In this document: in pieces, positions 50,865 to 63,666 of the stretch
Position numbering within the stretch: the stretch's first letter is position 1
Layout of the letters: the number at the start of each line of letters is the position of its first letter
Source: Coprinopsis marcescibilis
Taxonomy: Eukaryota; Basidiomycota; Agaricomycetes; Agaricales; Psathyrellaceae
Assembly (NCBI GenBank): GCA_004369085.1
Contig: ML210317.1
Coordinates: 1 to 64,000, forward strand
Reading direction: 5' to 3'
Length of the DNA stretch: 64,000 bases
Position numbers and translations under genes: made by a program
The notes under the pieces: generated by a model
Databases searched by the model: none
The model's input: only the letters and a program-made list of their open reading frames with translations
What the model was told of the DNA's origin: nothing

Positions 50865-52721
50865 CTACGCAAAGTTAACTTGTTCCCCTGGGCGCCCCTC
50901 AGATAGGAGCACAACGGCATATTTGCCACTGATTTTCCAGCCCGGTTCAGTTTCGTCCAACTTTTTGGCTGTCTCGTCGCCATTTGTACCCAAGCCGACA
51001 ACGACATCGCTCTTGATGGTTCTCAATGACGCGACCTTTGGTGCTCCAGCGGAGCTGGCCATCGGACCGATCGCCTCCTCGAATGGAGTGCTGGCCGGAG
51101 CAGCACAATCGTAAGTCAACTTCCGGTGGTTGAGATCACCCTTGAATATGACGAGGTCGGACTTGGACAGGTCGAGGAACAGATCAGGGGCCTCGCTGTG
51201 AAGATCCCAAAAGGTATAACCAGTACACCAGAAGGGGTGTTGTTCATAAACCCATAATCCATCCCTTTCGTATTGCTACGGGTATTCCGTGTCAAACGTG
51301 ATGACATATGCTGTTTTCGTAACGTACCTTCCAACGCCTTCCTAGACAGCGCAAAGATTCCATCTCGACATCAGAAACGTTCGGGAATAAATTTCCGTAG
51401 ACCATGTTGTTTATCAACCATTCCCAGTCTTTCTTGGTCACGTCCGAAACGAACCAGGCAAACCGCTTTCCATGGAAATGAATCTCGCTAGCGAGACCGC
51501 TTTGAATGAGGAAGTCCGCTGGCAAGAAAAGACAATGAGCGACAATTTTGTCGAATAATGTGATGGAATTTACCATAAACACAGTCGCAGTACAACTCGA
51601 ATCCAGCATTGTCAAGCACAAAATCGATGCGGCCCCCTGCAGGTTTCTTGTCTCGAACCTGTTTGACGGTTTCCCAAAGGCGTTCCATCTCGTTGCCCAG
51701 GATATTCTGTTCTGTCGCAGCCAAGTGCTCCCCTCCAGTGGACTGCAGTGACCGGATTTGTTCCTCAGTCATGTTGATCAAGAGCGAAAGATCAGTTGAG
51801 TTTCCCCAAAGACACACTGCGAACATTTAGTACATTTCCCTGCAACATATGGTATCTGGACATACCTTGTGTCAATTCGAGGAACATCAAACGTTCCGCT
51901 TCAAGGTTAGCTGCAGAGCTCAGGTTGGGTCGAAGCTTGAATGATTCTGCGAAACGCATGGAAAGCTCAAACACTGCTTCAGTAGACCTTGAAAACGTAT
52001 CGTTCTAGGAAAGGGACTGTCACGTCCGCAAAACCGATATATACAGCCTGAAAGCCTTACCTTCTGGCGATAAAAAACGTCATATTCGGACCAGTATTTA
52101 CTCACGCTGAAGCACTCATGGAGTCGCCGATACTTGTAAGCTTCCGCGAATAACCAAGGTGCGTTCATGAAATCCTTTCCTAGATGTAGAGATCAGTGGG
52201 GCAATACATAATTGACAACGCAAGTCAACATACCCTGGAAGAATTTGGCGATTTCTTTGTTCCAAAGAGCGACATCCGCTTCACCGTCGTCGATAATGGG
52301 CCTCAGTTTGGCATTTCCACTGAGATCAGTCATAAGCTCATGCATTCTGTCGATGCACCGGCGAAGGTCGATAACACGGTCTTCGTCACATTGGAAGTTC
52401 AGGGTACGAGTAGCGTCTTCGATCGCCTTCCCCAAAATGGTGGGAAGCCGTGACTGCATTGTGGCATGGGCGAAAGAATATTCATGGTATCCTCGGTAAG
52501 CCGGCCAAGGAGGGTTGTTGGGATCAACCTATAGGATTCAGATGATAACCGATTAGCAATAGAACGACAGAGGGGATTGAGGGTGGAGTCCTCACCCTAT
52601 TCGGAGAACGTGGCCAAGGGCTTTTGATTTCACCTTTACTCGGGAGATTCTCAAGTTTCAAAGTCACTCGAGTCGGCGCCTGAGTCATGGTAGGAGGGCT
52701 GTGGTCTCCATTTCCGCTCAT
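50865..52721 (-). CDS. DUF89/ARMT1-type damage-control phosphatase
   Basis: Seven exons, 52721-52596, 52528-52234, 52179-52061, 52004-51866, 51816-51574, 51518-51328 and 51275-50865, encode 507 aa. The DUF89 hallmarks are present: CLWGNSTDLSLLIN, RIDFVLDNAGFELYCD (metal-binding Asp-Asn pair) and DLVIFKGDLNHRKLT (second Asp). Family members are metal-dependent phosphatases that destroy damaged sugar phosphates such as fructose-1-phosphate or 4-phosphopantetheine side products; human ARMT1 belongs here, and yeast YMR027W is the closest named fungal relative that I recall. The start is the first ATG of the in-frame first exon. All introns are 49-67 nt and standard. Confidence 0.9.
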
Positions 52722-53542
52722 CGTGAAAGGCAAGAGTGTAATTCACTGTTTAAACTTGTGAGCAAGGTACCGACCGGATTAAATGAAGTTAACACGACTC
52801 ACAGAATGACCCTGTATAAACGATGCGTGGAGGATACTCCAACAAGAAGCCAAAAGCAAGCGTGTTCTTCGTCTTCAGGCCGGAGAGGGTTTATAGTAAG
52901 CCAGATAGGGTTCTTTTTTATATTGGACTGTCTTGTCTCGGCCTGGAACGAGAATATCGAACGTGATGTCACGGCGATCGCACCAATCCATGTTCAACGC
53001 GGCATTGGCGTGTGCACACGCCAATATGTCGACATCGGAGGCCAGCCTAGCAGGCGCGCCTGCCTTGGATCCAGTGTGCACCCTAAGGGGCATCCAAAGC
53101 TCTACATCGCGCGTAGGCCGCCATCCCTGAAAGTTCAAGCATCTTGCGTTTTCGATGATAGTCAGCATACTGGCAGGCTCCGCACGTTTGCCACAATCGA
53201 AACGGTACCAGAGTTTCCGGGTTATTGGAAGTTAGAACATAGAGCCAGTTGGTCTCGTAGGGCTTTGTTGATGCTACCTTTATGGCTGCCACCCGCAGTC
53301 GCACTGTTGAGCACAACTCTAGCCCCAGAAATTGCCAGAGGCTCCAGAGGGCCCAGGAGTCCGAGTCGGCGTTTTCGCGCTAACCCCTGTCAACACAAAC
53401 CGTGAGAGCATCAGCCACGCACACGTGACGGGCGCGCTCGGTTGAAGCGTCACGTGGTTTAGCTTGCCCGAAACCAAACACTTGAAGCTGGTGTCCACTG
53501 TCGGCCTGAACGACGCCATTAGCCTCAACAGCCAAAGTGACC
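52722..53542. other. Divergent intergenic region without a supported gene
   Basis: This 821-bp stretch between the DUF89 gene and the long coiled-coil gene has several open frames on both strands (longest about 234 codons on the + strand, 52701-53405). They overlap each other, have no recognisable motif and show odd composition. It may hold two promoters or decayed sequence. Confidence 0.4.
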
Positions 53543-56500
53543 ATGTCAACACTAACTCTGGGTCAGAATGACCCTTCTGAGGAAGTGCTGGCCTTGAGGA
53601 GTCAATTATCCTCGAAAGGTATGCATTTCGCTCCATTCTGATTCTGTCACAGTAGAAATCAACTTGTCACTCCAACAGATACCCAAACAGCTTCATATCA
53701 AACGCAGCTCATGAAAAAGTCCAACGAACTAGATGAACTCAAGAAGACATTTGAAGAGGCCATCCACAAGGTATGCGTCGAAGAACATTGCCTTTTGTCC
53801 AGGATCCTGACTCCGTCCTTAGCTCTCACACGAAACACAACGGGCCCTGGAACTGGAAGAGCGTCTCCGGCAGCGAGATCATGATCTCACCAACGAGAAG
53901 CTTGCAAGACAGAACATGGAATCTGCCTTCAGCAATGCAACCAAAGACAACAAGAATACAGATCTCGAAGTTCGCAATCTACAGTCGATACTCGAAGCCA
54001 TCTCCCAGGAGTCAAGGGCCAAGGATGAACGCTTAGAACAATTGGAAAAGGAAAAGAGCACACTACAGGAGCGTGTACGAGAACTTCAGTTTCAGGTGCC
54101 ACTTTCGCCTGTCGACAAGCCCGTCAAGCGTCCGACCCATCGACCGCGTTCCTCTTCCCTCTCTAATTTCCGGGTAACGACACTCGAACAAGAACTTCGT
54201 GAAGCGCGAACATCGTTACATCAACGAGAGAAAGAATTGAAAGCTCTTAGCGAAAAGTTTTCTGCGACAAGGGGGGACGCCCTTCGGGCTGGCAATGAGA
54301 AGCTTGCCTTGGAGAGAACACTTTCCGCCAAGATACGGGATCTCGAGGGCTTGCTAGAAGAGCAGGGCGCGGAGCTTCAGAGACTCTCTGAAGAAGACGG
54401 AGGGAGTGGTCGCGAGCAGGAGCTCTTAGAAAGGATAGATGAAGACGAGGCGAAGATTGCTGCATTGGAGGAAATGCTTCAAGACACATCCGAGCTCACT
54501 TCCCTTCGGAAGAAACTTCGCTCAACAGAATCCCAGCTTCAAGAAGAGCGGCACAACATCCAGCGCATAACCCAGCTGCATTCGCGATTGAAGGAGGAAA
54601 AGGAGAATCTCGTCCGGGAACTGCGTGTGGCACAAGCCAGCCTCGAGACACGCAACCAGGGTATGCACGGAGATGATATGACTGAAGAGTAGGTTGTTCT
54701 CCAAGTAACAAGCCATTATCCTCTGATTTTTTTCCAGTTGCACAGGTATAGCTTCAACGGGATCAACTTTGAGCGCCGGAGACCTTATAGCGAACAGCGA
54801 TGCTGCAGAATATGTCGGTCGCCTGCTAGCGGCAGTCGATCGACTACGCGGAGAACGAGACAACCTTCAGCGGGACGTTCAGTTCCTGGAATCAGAGTCC
54901 CGATTCGCTATCGAGGCACTAGAAGCCAAACTCTCCGCGTCGCAAATCACCTCCTCGTCGACTGGCAACACCGTTGGAAGCCTCGCTCAAATGAAATCAG
55001 AAATGGACGCGTTGCATATCGAGCTTTGCGAGCTCAAGCTAGAAGCGGAAAGCGAGATCAATTTGAAGGATTGCGAAATCCGCAGGTTGAACCAGGTTGT
55101 GACAGTCCTAGGAATCACCGTCGATCACATCTCGGCCATGGACCATTATCACGGAGAAGACGAAGTTGCTACGGCTGAGGCGACGGTGAAGGATTTGGAG
55201 GGGAGGCTGGATGTCACCATGTTGTGTTTGGAAGCTACCACCAGTCAGCGTGACGACCTGGTCGAAACTCTCAAAAATAAAGAGGAGTCATGGGCAAACG
55301 AACTTGAAGCCATTAAATTTGGGCAACAGCAGGCGACGCGAACTATCCAAGACCTCGCAAACCAAGTGGACGACCTCACAAATCAACTAGATGCTGCTGA
55401 ATCTGAGCGCAACACTCTAGCCGTTCAAGTCCAGAACATAGGGGAAGACCTTGAAGACGCGCGCGTTCAACTCACCAAAGCCGAAAGCCGATATAGCGAT
55501 CTCCAATTTCATCAACTCAACTCCATGTCCTCGAATGAAGCGACTATGACGCTTCGCAACCAGATTCAAGAGCTTGAAATGCGCGTGTTGCGCAGAAATG
55601 AGCAAGTTGGAATTCATCAGCACGACATCCGCCGCCTCGAAACCAATCTTCGTCTCCAAGAAGATCGCCTTAGCGAAATGACCATGGAAATGGAGATGTT
55701 GAACGCACAGAAGGACGCCATGGTGGAAGACTGCGCAAGCACGCGTGAAGAACGCGATGCAGCTCGGCATCGAGTGGACGATATAGAAGAAGAGATGCTC
55801 GCACTGGAGGCAACTCAGGCACGCGATCAAGAGACCATCGACACTATGATCCACGTCGTCGTTGAGACCATAGCCAAGGCTCGGGCGGCCATGCAGGAGC
55901 AAGGAAGAGCGCTTTCAGCAACGCACGAGGTTTCCATGCAACGTGCTCTGTCTCTGACAGAAGAACTTCGTTCCGAAAAAGCGAGGATGGATGAAAATAT
56001 TTCTGCACATCTTAAAAGTATCGACGAACTAAAAGCGGAGGTCAAAGCTCTCAAAGCATCTCAAGACGATGAGTCGGCAATAATCTCAAATCTTGAAGAC
56101 GACCTGCATCACCAATCGGAACGCCATTTAGCAGAGATCGAACACTATCGTGCATTGAAGGAGGAGATGGAGAAAGCTCATGCTGATGCAACCGATGGCC
56201 TACTGTCCGAGGTCGCTCGACTGCAAACCCAACTCAACGAACGCGAAATGTCTTCGACGAAGGAAGGGGAGCCAAACGGTGACTTGGATGAGCTCAAAGC
56301 ACGCTGCGCAGTTCTGAAAGCGGAGCTCATCGAACAAGAGGCACAGTTCAAGGCAGAGCAAGAGCGCGTGGGCAATCAACTTTCGGAGGCTCTCAGGGCG
56401 AAGGAATCCCTTCGTGCTCAGCACGAGCAATTGCAAATTCAACTCTCGACGTCCGAGGAACGATACTCCGCTGAAGTCAAAGAGCTGCAGCAGCAAATCA

Positions 56501-58142
56501 AACAAGATGCCGACTCTTTGAATCAAGTTTCGCTTCAACAAGAGGCTTGGAAGCATGCACAAGGGCAACTGCAAGCCGAACTGGATGTTGCAAAACAGAA
56601 CCTATCGAAAGCCCAGGCAGACTTTGAGCAACAGCTGCAGGACAGGGATCAAGAGCTGGAGCGCGTTTCAATACGGGTTCAGGAACTTTCTTCACAAATA
56701 CTCGAGGAACAAGACCTCAGGCTTCGGGAACAACAGGAAACCCAAGCCGCGCTTCAGGAAGCCAACGAAAAGGTTCAGCGCAAGGAGGGAGCAACACGGC
56801 TGTTGGAAGATCATGTTTCTCGATTGGAGCGCGAGATCGCCGACGTGAAAGGTCTACACCTATCTTCTGAACAAGATCGAACTCAGCTTCAACAATCGAA
56901 CACCAACTTGCTTGCGAAAGTAGAGCAAAACAAATCGGTTCAACGTGTTTTGGAAAATCAGGTGCAAGAAAGGTAATGTACTCTCTTTGGCCTATAGAAA
57001 TCTGATTTTAACATTCCGTGCAGAGAAAAGACGATTTTTACTCTCAGATCGGAGCTTTCTCGGGTTCAAGCAGAACTGGCTCGAATCGAACAGACGAACG
57101 CCAAAGCCAGCCTCAGCATGAGCATGATGTCTGCTCAGCACAAACGCGAAATGAGCGAGCTGCAACGAGAGTTGCACGCACTCCGAACGAAGTCTAACTT
57201 GGACCATGTCATTGCGGAATTGGAAGAGCGGAACAAGGAGATGGACGAGTTGTTGAAGGCCAAATGCGCAGAAATCGAGCAAAACGACGATCGGGCTCTT
57301 GAGTATGTTCTTCGTTTGTTCACTCTGTCCCTCACCTGACTTAAAAACTTTTTAGAATGCTCAAAGAAAACAAGAAGCTCAGTTCCAAGGTCGAATCCCT
57401 TACGCGCAAAGTCCAAACCCTCCAAACCAAGGTTGCAAATATGAAAACGTCGCCCAAACAGGGATCTGCACCTCTTACCCTGTTCTCTGCACCGTCGGCT
57501 GCGGAGCCGACTATCCCAGAACCCAACTTCCAACGCCCTCGTTCTATCACCACGAGCGCAAGCCAACCAACATTTTCAGTGCCATCTGCCGGGCCCTCCA
57601 ATGGACCAAAGTCGATTTCACGGGTGGCTTCTCTCCATGTCAGACCAAAAACGCCAGAAAAGCGTTGGAGCGCAACTCCTGCTCCCGTTCCTGTTTTCAA
57701 GAGCAGGACTCCAGAGCGACAGGAACAGGTTCCGGAGCCCGTCTCCATCATTGGCAAGAAGCGTCGTGCACCCGACGATTTCGAGGTTTGTGAAACCATG
57801 CCTCCTCAGGTTTTCACTGCAGAGAGTATCCCAAGCGGCGATGGAGAGAACCGTACTCCAAGAGTAAGAAGGGTACTCAGCAGTTTACAATCAGGATTTA
57901 CACCAGCGCGGAACGCAGCTCGACCGGTCATGACCATGCCCTCTCCGCGGCGAAGTGTGTTCTCAGCGGCCCAATCTTCCCCGCACATATCAGATGTTAC
58001 AAACAGCCCTCTGGTCGTTCCACCTGCCAACCCAAATCCTCAATCTGCAAAGTCGAAGCGAAGCTGGCTTGGGAAGATTCGGGGTGCATCAACCTCTTCC
58101 AGTAATAGTTCATTGACTCAGGGCGTTTCCCGTCATCAATAA
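53543..58142 (+). CDS. Very long coiled-coil protein with basic S/T-P-rich tail
   Basis: Six exons, 53543-53618, 53679-53770, 53823-54688, 54738-56972, 57024-57302 and 57356-58142, encode 1444 aa. From about residue 10 to 1190 it is almost unbroken heptad-repeat sequence rich in Glu, Leu, Gln and Arg (typical stretches LRGERDNLQRDVQFLESES, ELKARCAVLKAELIEQEAQ). A short basic Pro/Ser break falls near residue 190. The last ~240 residues are disordered, basic and studded with proline-directed sites (RPKTPEKR, SRTPERQ, PSPRRSVF). The form suits a spindle, centrosome, nuclear-envelope or Golgi tether protein; I cannot name the family from sequence. Exon phases agree at every join. Confidence 0.75.
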
Positions 58143-58420
58143 CACCCATCTCGACCTTCTTGTATATTGTCTCTATTTCGTTTCTGTGATTTCTCCAGGG
58201 ATGTACATTTTACTCCATTGCTCTTCCTGCACTCTATGTATCTTCACCATTATGCACTATGTATTATACCAACAACGGCAGTACTTTAACTCGCGCGATC
58301 AATAATGACCTTGCTTCAGTAGTATTCTTGGCTCATTTAAGCATGTCATGGTCACGTTCCACCCAAACACTGCAGGACTCCCATTGACCATCCTCCCATC
58401 GGTCCCAAGGACGTTTAGCT

Positions 58421-61400
58421 ATGGCACAACAAAGTGTCGCACTCTTTCTCGACCTTTCAAACGATATCCAGGACGAGACCGACTGGGTTGTTGGGCAATT
58501 GAAGACCATTGATCTGCCACTCGACATCAGTGCACTTGCAGTCGATCCAATCTCCAAATTACTCGCCGTTGGTGTGTAGAATCCGTCGTTTTGGGTGCCT
58601 CTGGGTACTGATTATTACGTCAGGATGCTCGAATGGTTCAATATATCTTTACGGTGGACCTTCAGTTGAAGCAAAACTCACGACGCCGACACAGGCCGGA
58701 GTGAAGTTCTTAAGCTTCGCAACCCTTGCTCAAGATATAGTTTGCATAGGTCGGTATCGTCGCATAATGGTCCCAACTCCTTGGTCATTGCTTACCGTTT
58801 TCTAGACCAAACCAATCACCTACATATATGGGACCTGACGGCGTACGGCGGCCCAGAACACCTGAAGTCTGTCCGGTTCGACCAAGTAACGTTCGCAAAC
58901 TGCTGCTGAGCCACGACCGAACGAGTTTCTGATTTGCCACTTAGGTCATTCCATGTCTCTCCTTCCCTTCAACATGTCCGTCTTTCAGCGTCTTGACCCC
59001 AAACTCACTGACAACTCGCCCACCATAGGTCTTCGTCGGATTGCAATCTGGTGAAGTCAAAACATACGACCTTGGATGCCTCAGAAGATCAGAGTACACG
59101 GTCCCAAACATGTGGAAGCTCTATCAACAAAAGATGAAAGCCAGTGGAGTGCCATCGGTTGTACCCCCTTCGATATCGTACGTAAATGTCTCTCCTCGAT
59201 ATGGACGTGCTTGACCGTACGGACAGTCAAGTGTGCGTAGATCAGCAGCTGCATCCTAGAGACCTTAATCTGCTCTTTGTGGCCTATTCTGGTGAGTGAA
59301 AATCAAGGGTTTCTACCTCGGACCTCTGTGTTGACACTAACTCAACCACAGGGGGAGTAATATTGAGCAACCTCGTACGTGCGTTCACCACTTTGGGAAA
59401 AGGCCGAAGCTTAAAGCAGGTGTAGACTGAAAGGAGCAGTGTAAGGGCGTATGAAATGACACTCGCACCCGGGGCACCTGGTGGCTTTGGTTATGGCATG
59501 GATGTGAGCAGAGATTTCAGAATTCTGTCCAAAAATAGTGTTGACAAACTCGCTGAAGGACATCTTAACTCACAGACGGCCAGAAGTGACAAGTCTTGCT
59601 ATCCACCCATCAGGACACTTTTTCGCTGTTGGACACGCCGACGGATCGATCGCTTTCTGGGCAGTAGAAGATGACAGAGAGCCACTTCTGGTTCGGACCC
59701 TTGACAACGAAGGTGTAAATCTCGTCGACAGTGAAGAGCTTGAAATGCAGTTGGAAAGAAATCAGGCCGGAAAAGGGACCTTCATCATCCGAGAGCCCGT
59801 CTTCAAGATTTCCTGGAGTGGCTTTTCCAACTCATCCGACCCTCGTGGTGGAGAGACGACGTTGACGATCCTCGGGGGTCTTGATTCAAGACACGGGGGC
59901 TCCGTGAGCGTCTTGTTACTTCCTGCGTTCCAACCACCAGAGCCCACCCTAGATCCCAATCTAGACCCACAAGTATTGCACCCTTTCTTCCGAGAAGCGA
60001 TGCGGAAGTCTTTGGTCCCGCGTAATGCGTATTCTTATGAAGGTGGTGGCGAAGTCCAAGATTTCCTCATGTGCCCACAAAATAGCCTTCATCTCGGTGC
60101 AAACCAAGACCCTTACGCAATCGTTTGCATACAGACTACCGCAGACAACAGCCGGATCGTTCAGGCATACCGATTCCCTCCTCGTGGTTGGATATATCCT
60201 GAGGAAACGAAGGTCCCTGTTCAACAAGATACTTCGGCCACTTCGGAATCGTCTCCTACATCGTTATCGATTCCTGATGTCGCCGATCTAGAAGAAGAAT
60301 CCCAAGAAATGGACCTTCCTACTCAACTTACATATGGCTCAGCAAGTATCACCGGCGGTCACCTCTTCACCCTACAAACTAGTATCTATGAGGGAATAAT
60401 ACAGGCCAATGAAGCCGTGCACCGGAATAAACTCGAGCTGGAAGGTGGCATGGCTTTCACAGACCAGTCTATGTCAGGCGAGCTTCGTTTAGCGAAGGCG
60501 AGTCCGTCAATGCCATGTCGTCACGGCTGTGATTTCAAGCTGACCTGCACCCTTAGCACCAACCCAACCGGCTGCTAGTGACATATGACACCCGATTGAT
60601 TATTCGGATCTTTGATATGAGCGCACAGCTGCTTTCAAGCCCGGAAGGGAAACCTTTGAAGACCTATTTTCCGAACCCCTTGTTCGGATTCACAGTGGAC
60701 CTTGGATTTCTAACACGCCCGAGTGCGTTGAGCCATCCAGAAAACGATGGGAACATCTCCGTTGACCTCGTCTCGTTTGCTCCCGAGGCAATGGAATTAG
60801 CCATCGCTCTTACTGACGGCAGTGTGGTGATATGCCGCCCTTCGACAATGGACCAATCTTTTGTCAGCGAGGATGAGCAGATCGTCGTTCTGAACCGGCC
60901 TCCTCAGAGCACAAGTGCATTATCGGCGTGCATTTTGGTTAAAGGGCTTTCTCATGTCCAATATGTAGCCATGTCTGATATCGGTCTGTCGTCCACACAA
61001 CCCACTGACGCAGCATTTGCTTACATATTTCAGGGTTTCTTGCCATTTCTTACACAAATGGTACCGTTGTAATCGTCGACATGAGAGGCCCGCGCATCCT
61101 CCTCAATTCCCGGTCGAACAGCAAACGAGCGTCCTCGATCGGACATCGACACAGTCATTTACCAGATATAGCCACTTCTCTGGCGTGGTCTATCACCCCT
61201 ATCGACAAAGGTACGCGAACCAATGACGGTGATATCTATCAGAAGTTAGAACTCAGGACGAGATGAACAACAGACCCCAAAATGAGGTTGCGATTACTTG
61301 TTTCAAGGGCATCGGGGATCGTGGAGATCTATACTTTGGCACCTACCATCAACCAATCGACCTGGTCAGTCGCCGGTGAACCTACGACAGCAAAGGGTAT

Positions 61401-62564
61401 GCCGGGTAGCCTGAAAGGAGGTTCATTTGTTTTGGAAGGGAAAACAGGAACACGTAGAGGTGCAAACAGAAGCTCGTTCCGAGATGCGCTAAGTGGCAGT
61501 GTTGCCGGCGTCTCGTCGATATTCGTAGCTGTAGGCGCCACCGGCGCCAAATCCCAGTGCAACATCAACGGGGAACGCCTCGGAAAGGTCGAATGGTCTC
61601 ACCGCTACGGTTCAGCTATAACGGCTGAGGTAGTGGAACGAATGGGTAAGCGTGGCATCATATAATCTACTAAATGACATGGCCAACCCCCAGTTGTTCC
61701 CCAGCTTCAAAGGCCCTCGTAATCATTACTGACAAGAATATGGCACTCGTTTACGCATTGCCAAGTCTCGAAGCTATAACTACCTTGAAATTGCTCTCCC
61801 CAGAATTAATGTAAGCAATGTCATTTGCCGGAAACTACTACGTTGACAGACTGGTGGTGTATCAGGCCATCTTCCATAGACGAAAGCGGGGACTTCATCA
61901 CTTTTATATCCTCCAAGCAGGGAAACCGTCCGGATAAAATTGCTTATGGAACCCTTTTCGACATCAGAAGGGTGCGCGGTCCTCCAGAGATCGATCTTCT
62001 GACAAAAACAAATGCTCTTCCCCAACCACAACCAATATCTATGGGTCCCGCGTCTTTGTTTGGAACATGGCTGAATTTCAGCCAAACACTCTCAGGAGTG
62101 CAGGTAGATGAATTATGTTAGTGTCTGATATTCAAATTTTCGCCAACTTACTGAATTTTACGTGTCTCTTTAGTGGGAGGTGCGAACAGGCCACTGGTGC
62201 CAAAGCCAGGGCGGACAGTCAATGTGTCCTCGAACGATTCACTGGCAAGCTCCGCGTCCAATACCGCAACCGGCATTGCTTCCTCTGCTGCTGCCGTTCA
62301 AGCCAGCATATATGGCAAGCTATCATCCGCACTCAGTGAACGAGGGTAATATTGCATCTCGCACATGAACTAGTCCCTTGTTGACCCACCAACAGACAAC
62401 TTCTCGATGAGCTCGGGGAGCGATTTAACTCGTTGGAATCAGGTAGTAGGAACATGGTGGCTCAGGTAAGCTAACCTTTGCTTACAGTGGGGTCTCTACT
62501 AACAACAGCCCAGGCAAAGAAAATTGCCGCTCAACAAACGGCTAAGTCATGGTTTGGATTTTGA
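58421..62564 (+). CDS. SRO7: Lgl/tomosyn/Sro7 exocytosis regulator
   Basis: About 17 exons: 58421-58571, 58624-58749, 58806-58885, 58945-58989, 59029-59177, 59227-59291, 59352-59374, 59426-59503, 59559-60528, 60579-60983, 61034-61210, 61274-61645, 61705-61810, 61866-62116, 62174-62345, 62396-62465 and 62514-62564; about 1096 aa. WD40 blades are evident: CSNGSIYLYGGPS, VFVGLQSGEVKTYDLG, IHPSGHFFAVGHADGSIAFW, FLAISYTNGTVVIVDMRG. The C-terminus (SIYGKLSSALSERGQLLDEL, then KKIAAQQTAKSWFGF) is the R-SNARE-like tail of tomosyn/Sro7, which binds Q-SNAREs and Rab GTPase at exocytic sites. Two junctions are uncertain. One is the 39-nt intron 58990-59028. The other is the splice 60528/60579, which drops a segment that reads NRLLVTYD in another frame. 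Confidence 0.82.
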
Positions 62565-62614
62565 TATCTGATTTTGTGCCTACATTATCTACATACACCA
62601 GCAGTCGGTAGTTA

Positions 62615-63360
62615 CTAGTTCTGGGTAGAGGAACCTTTTCCCACGAATGCATCGACAATATTCGCAGTAATCTTCTTCCTTTGCTCGTTCAGCCAGCCCA
62701 TGTAGCCATCTTCTCCATCTGACGTTCGCTGGTGATTCCATTCTTCGGTATGGCTTGCGATCTTGTTCGTTGCGGAATCCAATCTCAGAGTCAGGAGGGA
62801 ATTGATCGTTTTGGTGGGGGACTTCGAAGATGGATCCCGGAAGTAGGCCACATCCTGGTCAATTATGATCGTTGTAGAAGGGACAGTCGCAGGATTTTGC
62901 AGCACCCTAAACTTAGGTATTTCGGCGCGAGGGAAGATCTGCGTCATAAGCACAATCAGTGTCCGAAATTCGGCGCGCGCTGAGAGAAGACCTTTAATTA
63001 CTTTGGCTAAACCGACGAATTGATTTTGGATCGAGTCGACCCCTTGAGCAATGCCAATGGGGTCATGGAATACGGCGTCGTTGGTATAGATGTCGAATGT
63101 AGTCTGAGGGGATTGAAAGTCAAGTTGTTTCCGTCTTATGTTTTCCACTCACTCACTTTACTCGGTTGACACGAGTACATCTGGCAGATGATAGCATTAG
63201 TTGGAGGCAAGGCGGGACCAAGTGGCTACTTTCTTACCTCCACGAGACCTGCTATTATGGGCTGCTCATGAGGCTGAATTGGGCGTTCAGTCAAACTCTT
63301 GGATTCGTCTGGGGTCAATCCCGCTGCGTTTGTGTGTCTTGTACCTGTACTAGTGGACAT
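62615..63360 (-). CDS. NTF2/SnoaL-like fold protein
   Basis: Four exons, 63360-63238, 63180-63157, 63103-63002 and 62938-62615, encode 190 aa. The conserved core reads across splices: MYSCQPSKTTFDIYTNDAVF, then HDPIGIAQGVDSIQNQFVGL, then IFPRAEIPKFRVLQNP, and later TINSLLTLRLD and HTEEWNHQR. This is the cone-shaped NTF2-like fold common in fungal hypothetical proteins; enzymatic role unknown. The third intron is 63 nt and keeps the frame, so an unspliced reading hides it by adding 21 residues. The second exon is 24 nt and begins with ATG, which could serve as an alternative start. Stops of this gene and tomosyn are 50 bp apart, tail to tail. Confidence 0.75.
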
Positions 63361-63666
63361 TTTGCCGATGAATAACAATCGAAGTCGTTGAAGCAATGGA
63401 GGTTGGGCTGCAAAATGCAAGGCCATTCTTCAACTATTTTGAAATGTCCAGTTTGGAGCCAAGAGAGGTTGTTGCCCCTATTCAAGCCTACGTCATACAT
63501 AATGGGCGCAGGGTGAGTCGGCCCGGATGTGGCCCGTGACGATTCGGCATCTGCCGAAAAGAGGCGACTGCCAGGACTGTGACCAACCCCGCCGCGGTTG
63601 TCTGCGCTGTACTTCTGAAAATAACCAGCCTAGACGACCGGAGCATCTCTATTCTCTTCACATATC
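63361..63666. other. Divergent intergenic region between NTF2-like gene and GOS1
   Basis: This 306-bp stretch holds two promoters. I see no further gene or repeat. Confidence 0.45.

Noticed and set aside
52701..53405. 234-codon open frame on the + strand
   Set aside because: Overlaps the start of the DUF89 gene on the other strand, has no recognisable motif and is matched by competing frames.
62939..63001. 21 extra residues in the NTF2-like protein
   Set aside because: The stretch has GT-AG ends, a length divisible by three and breaks the GLAK-IFPRAEIP core; read as an intron.
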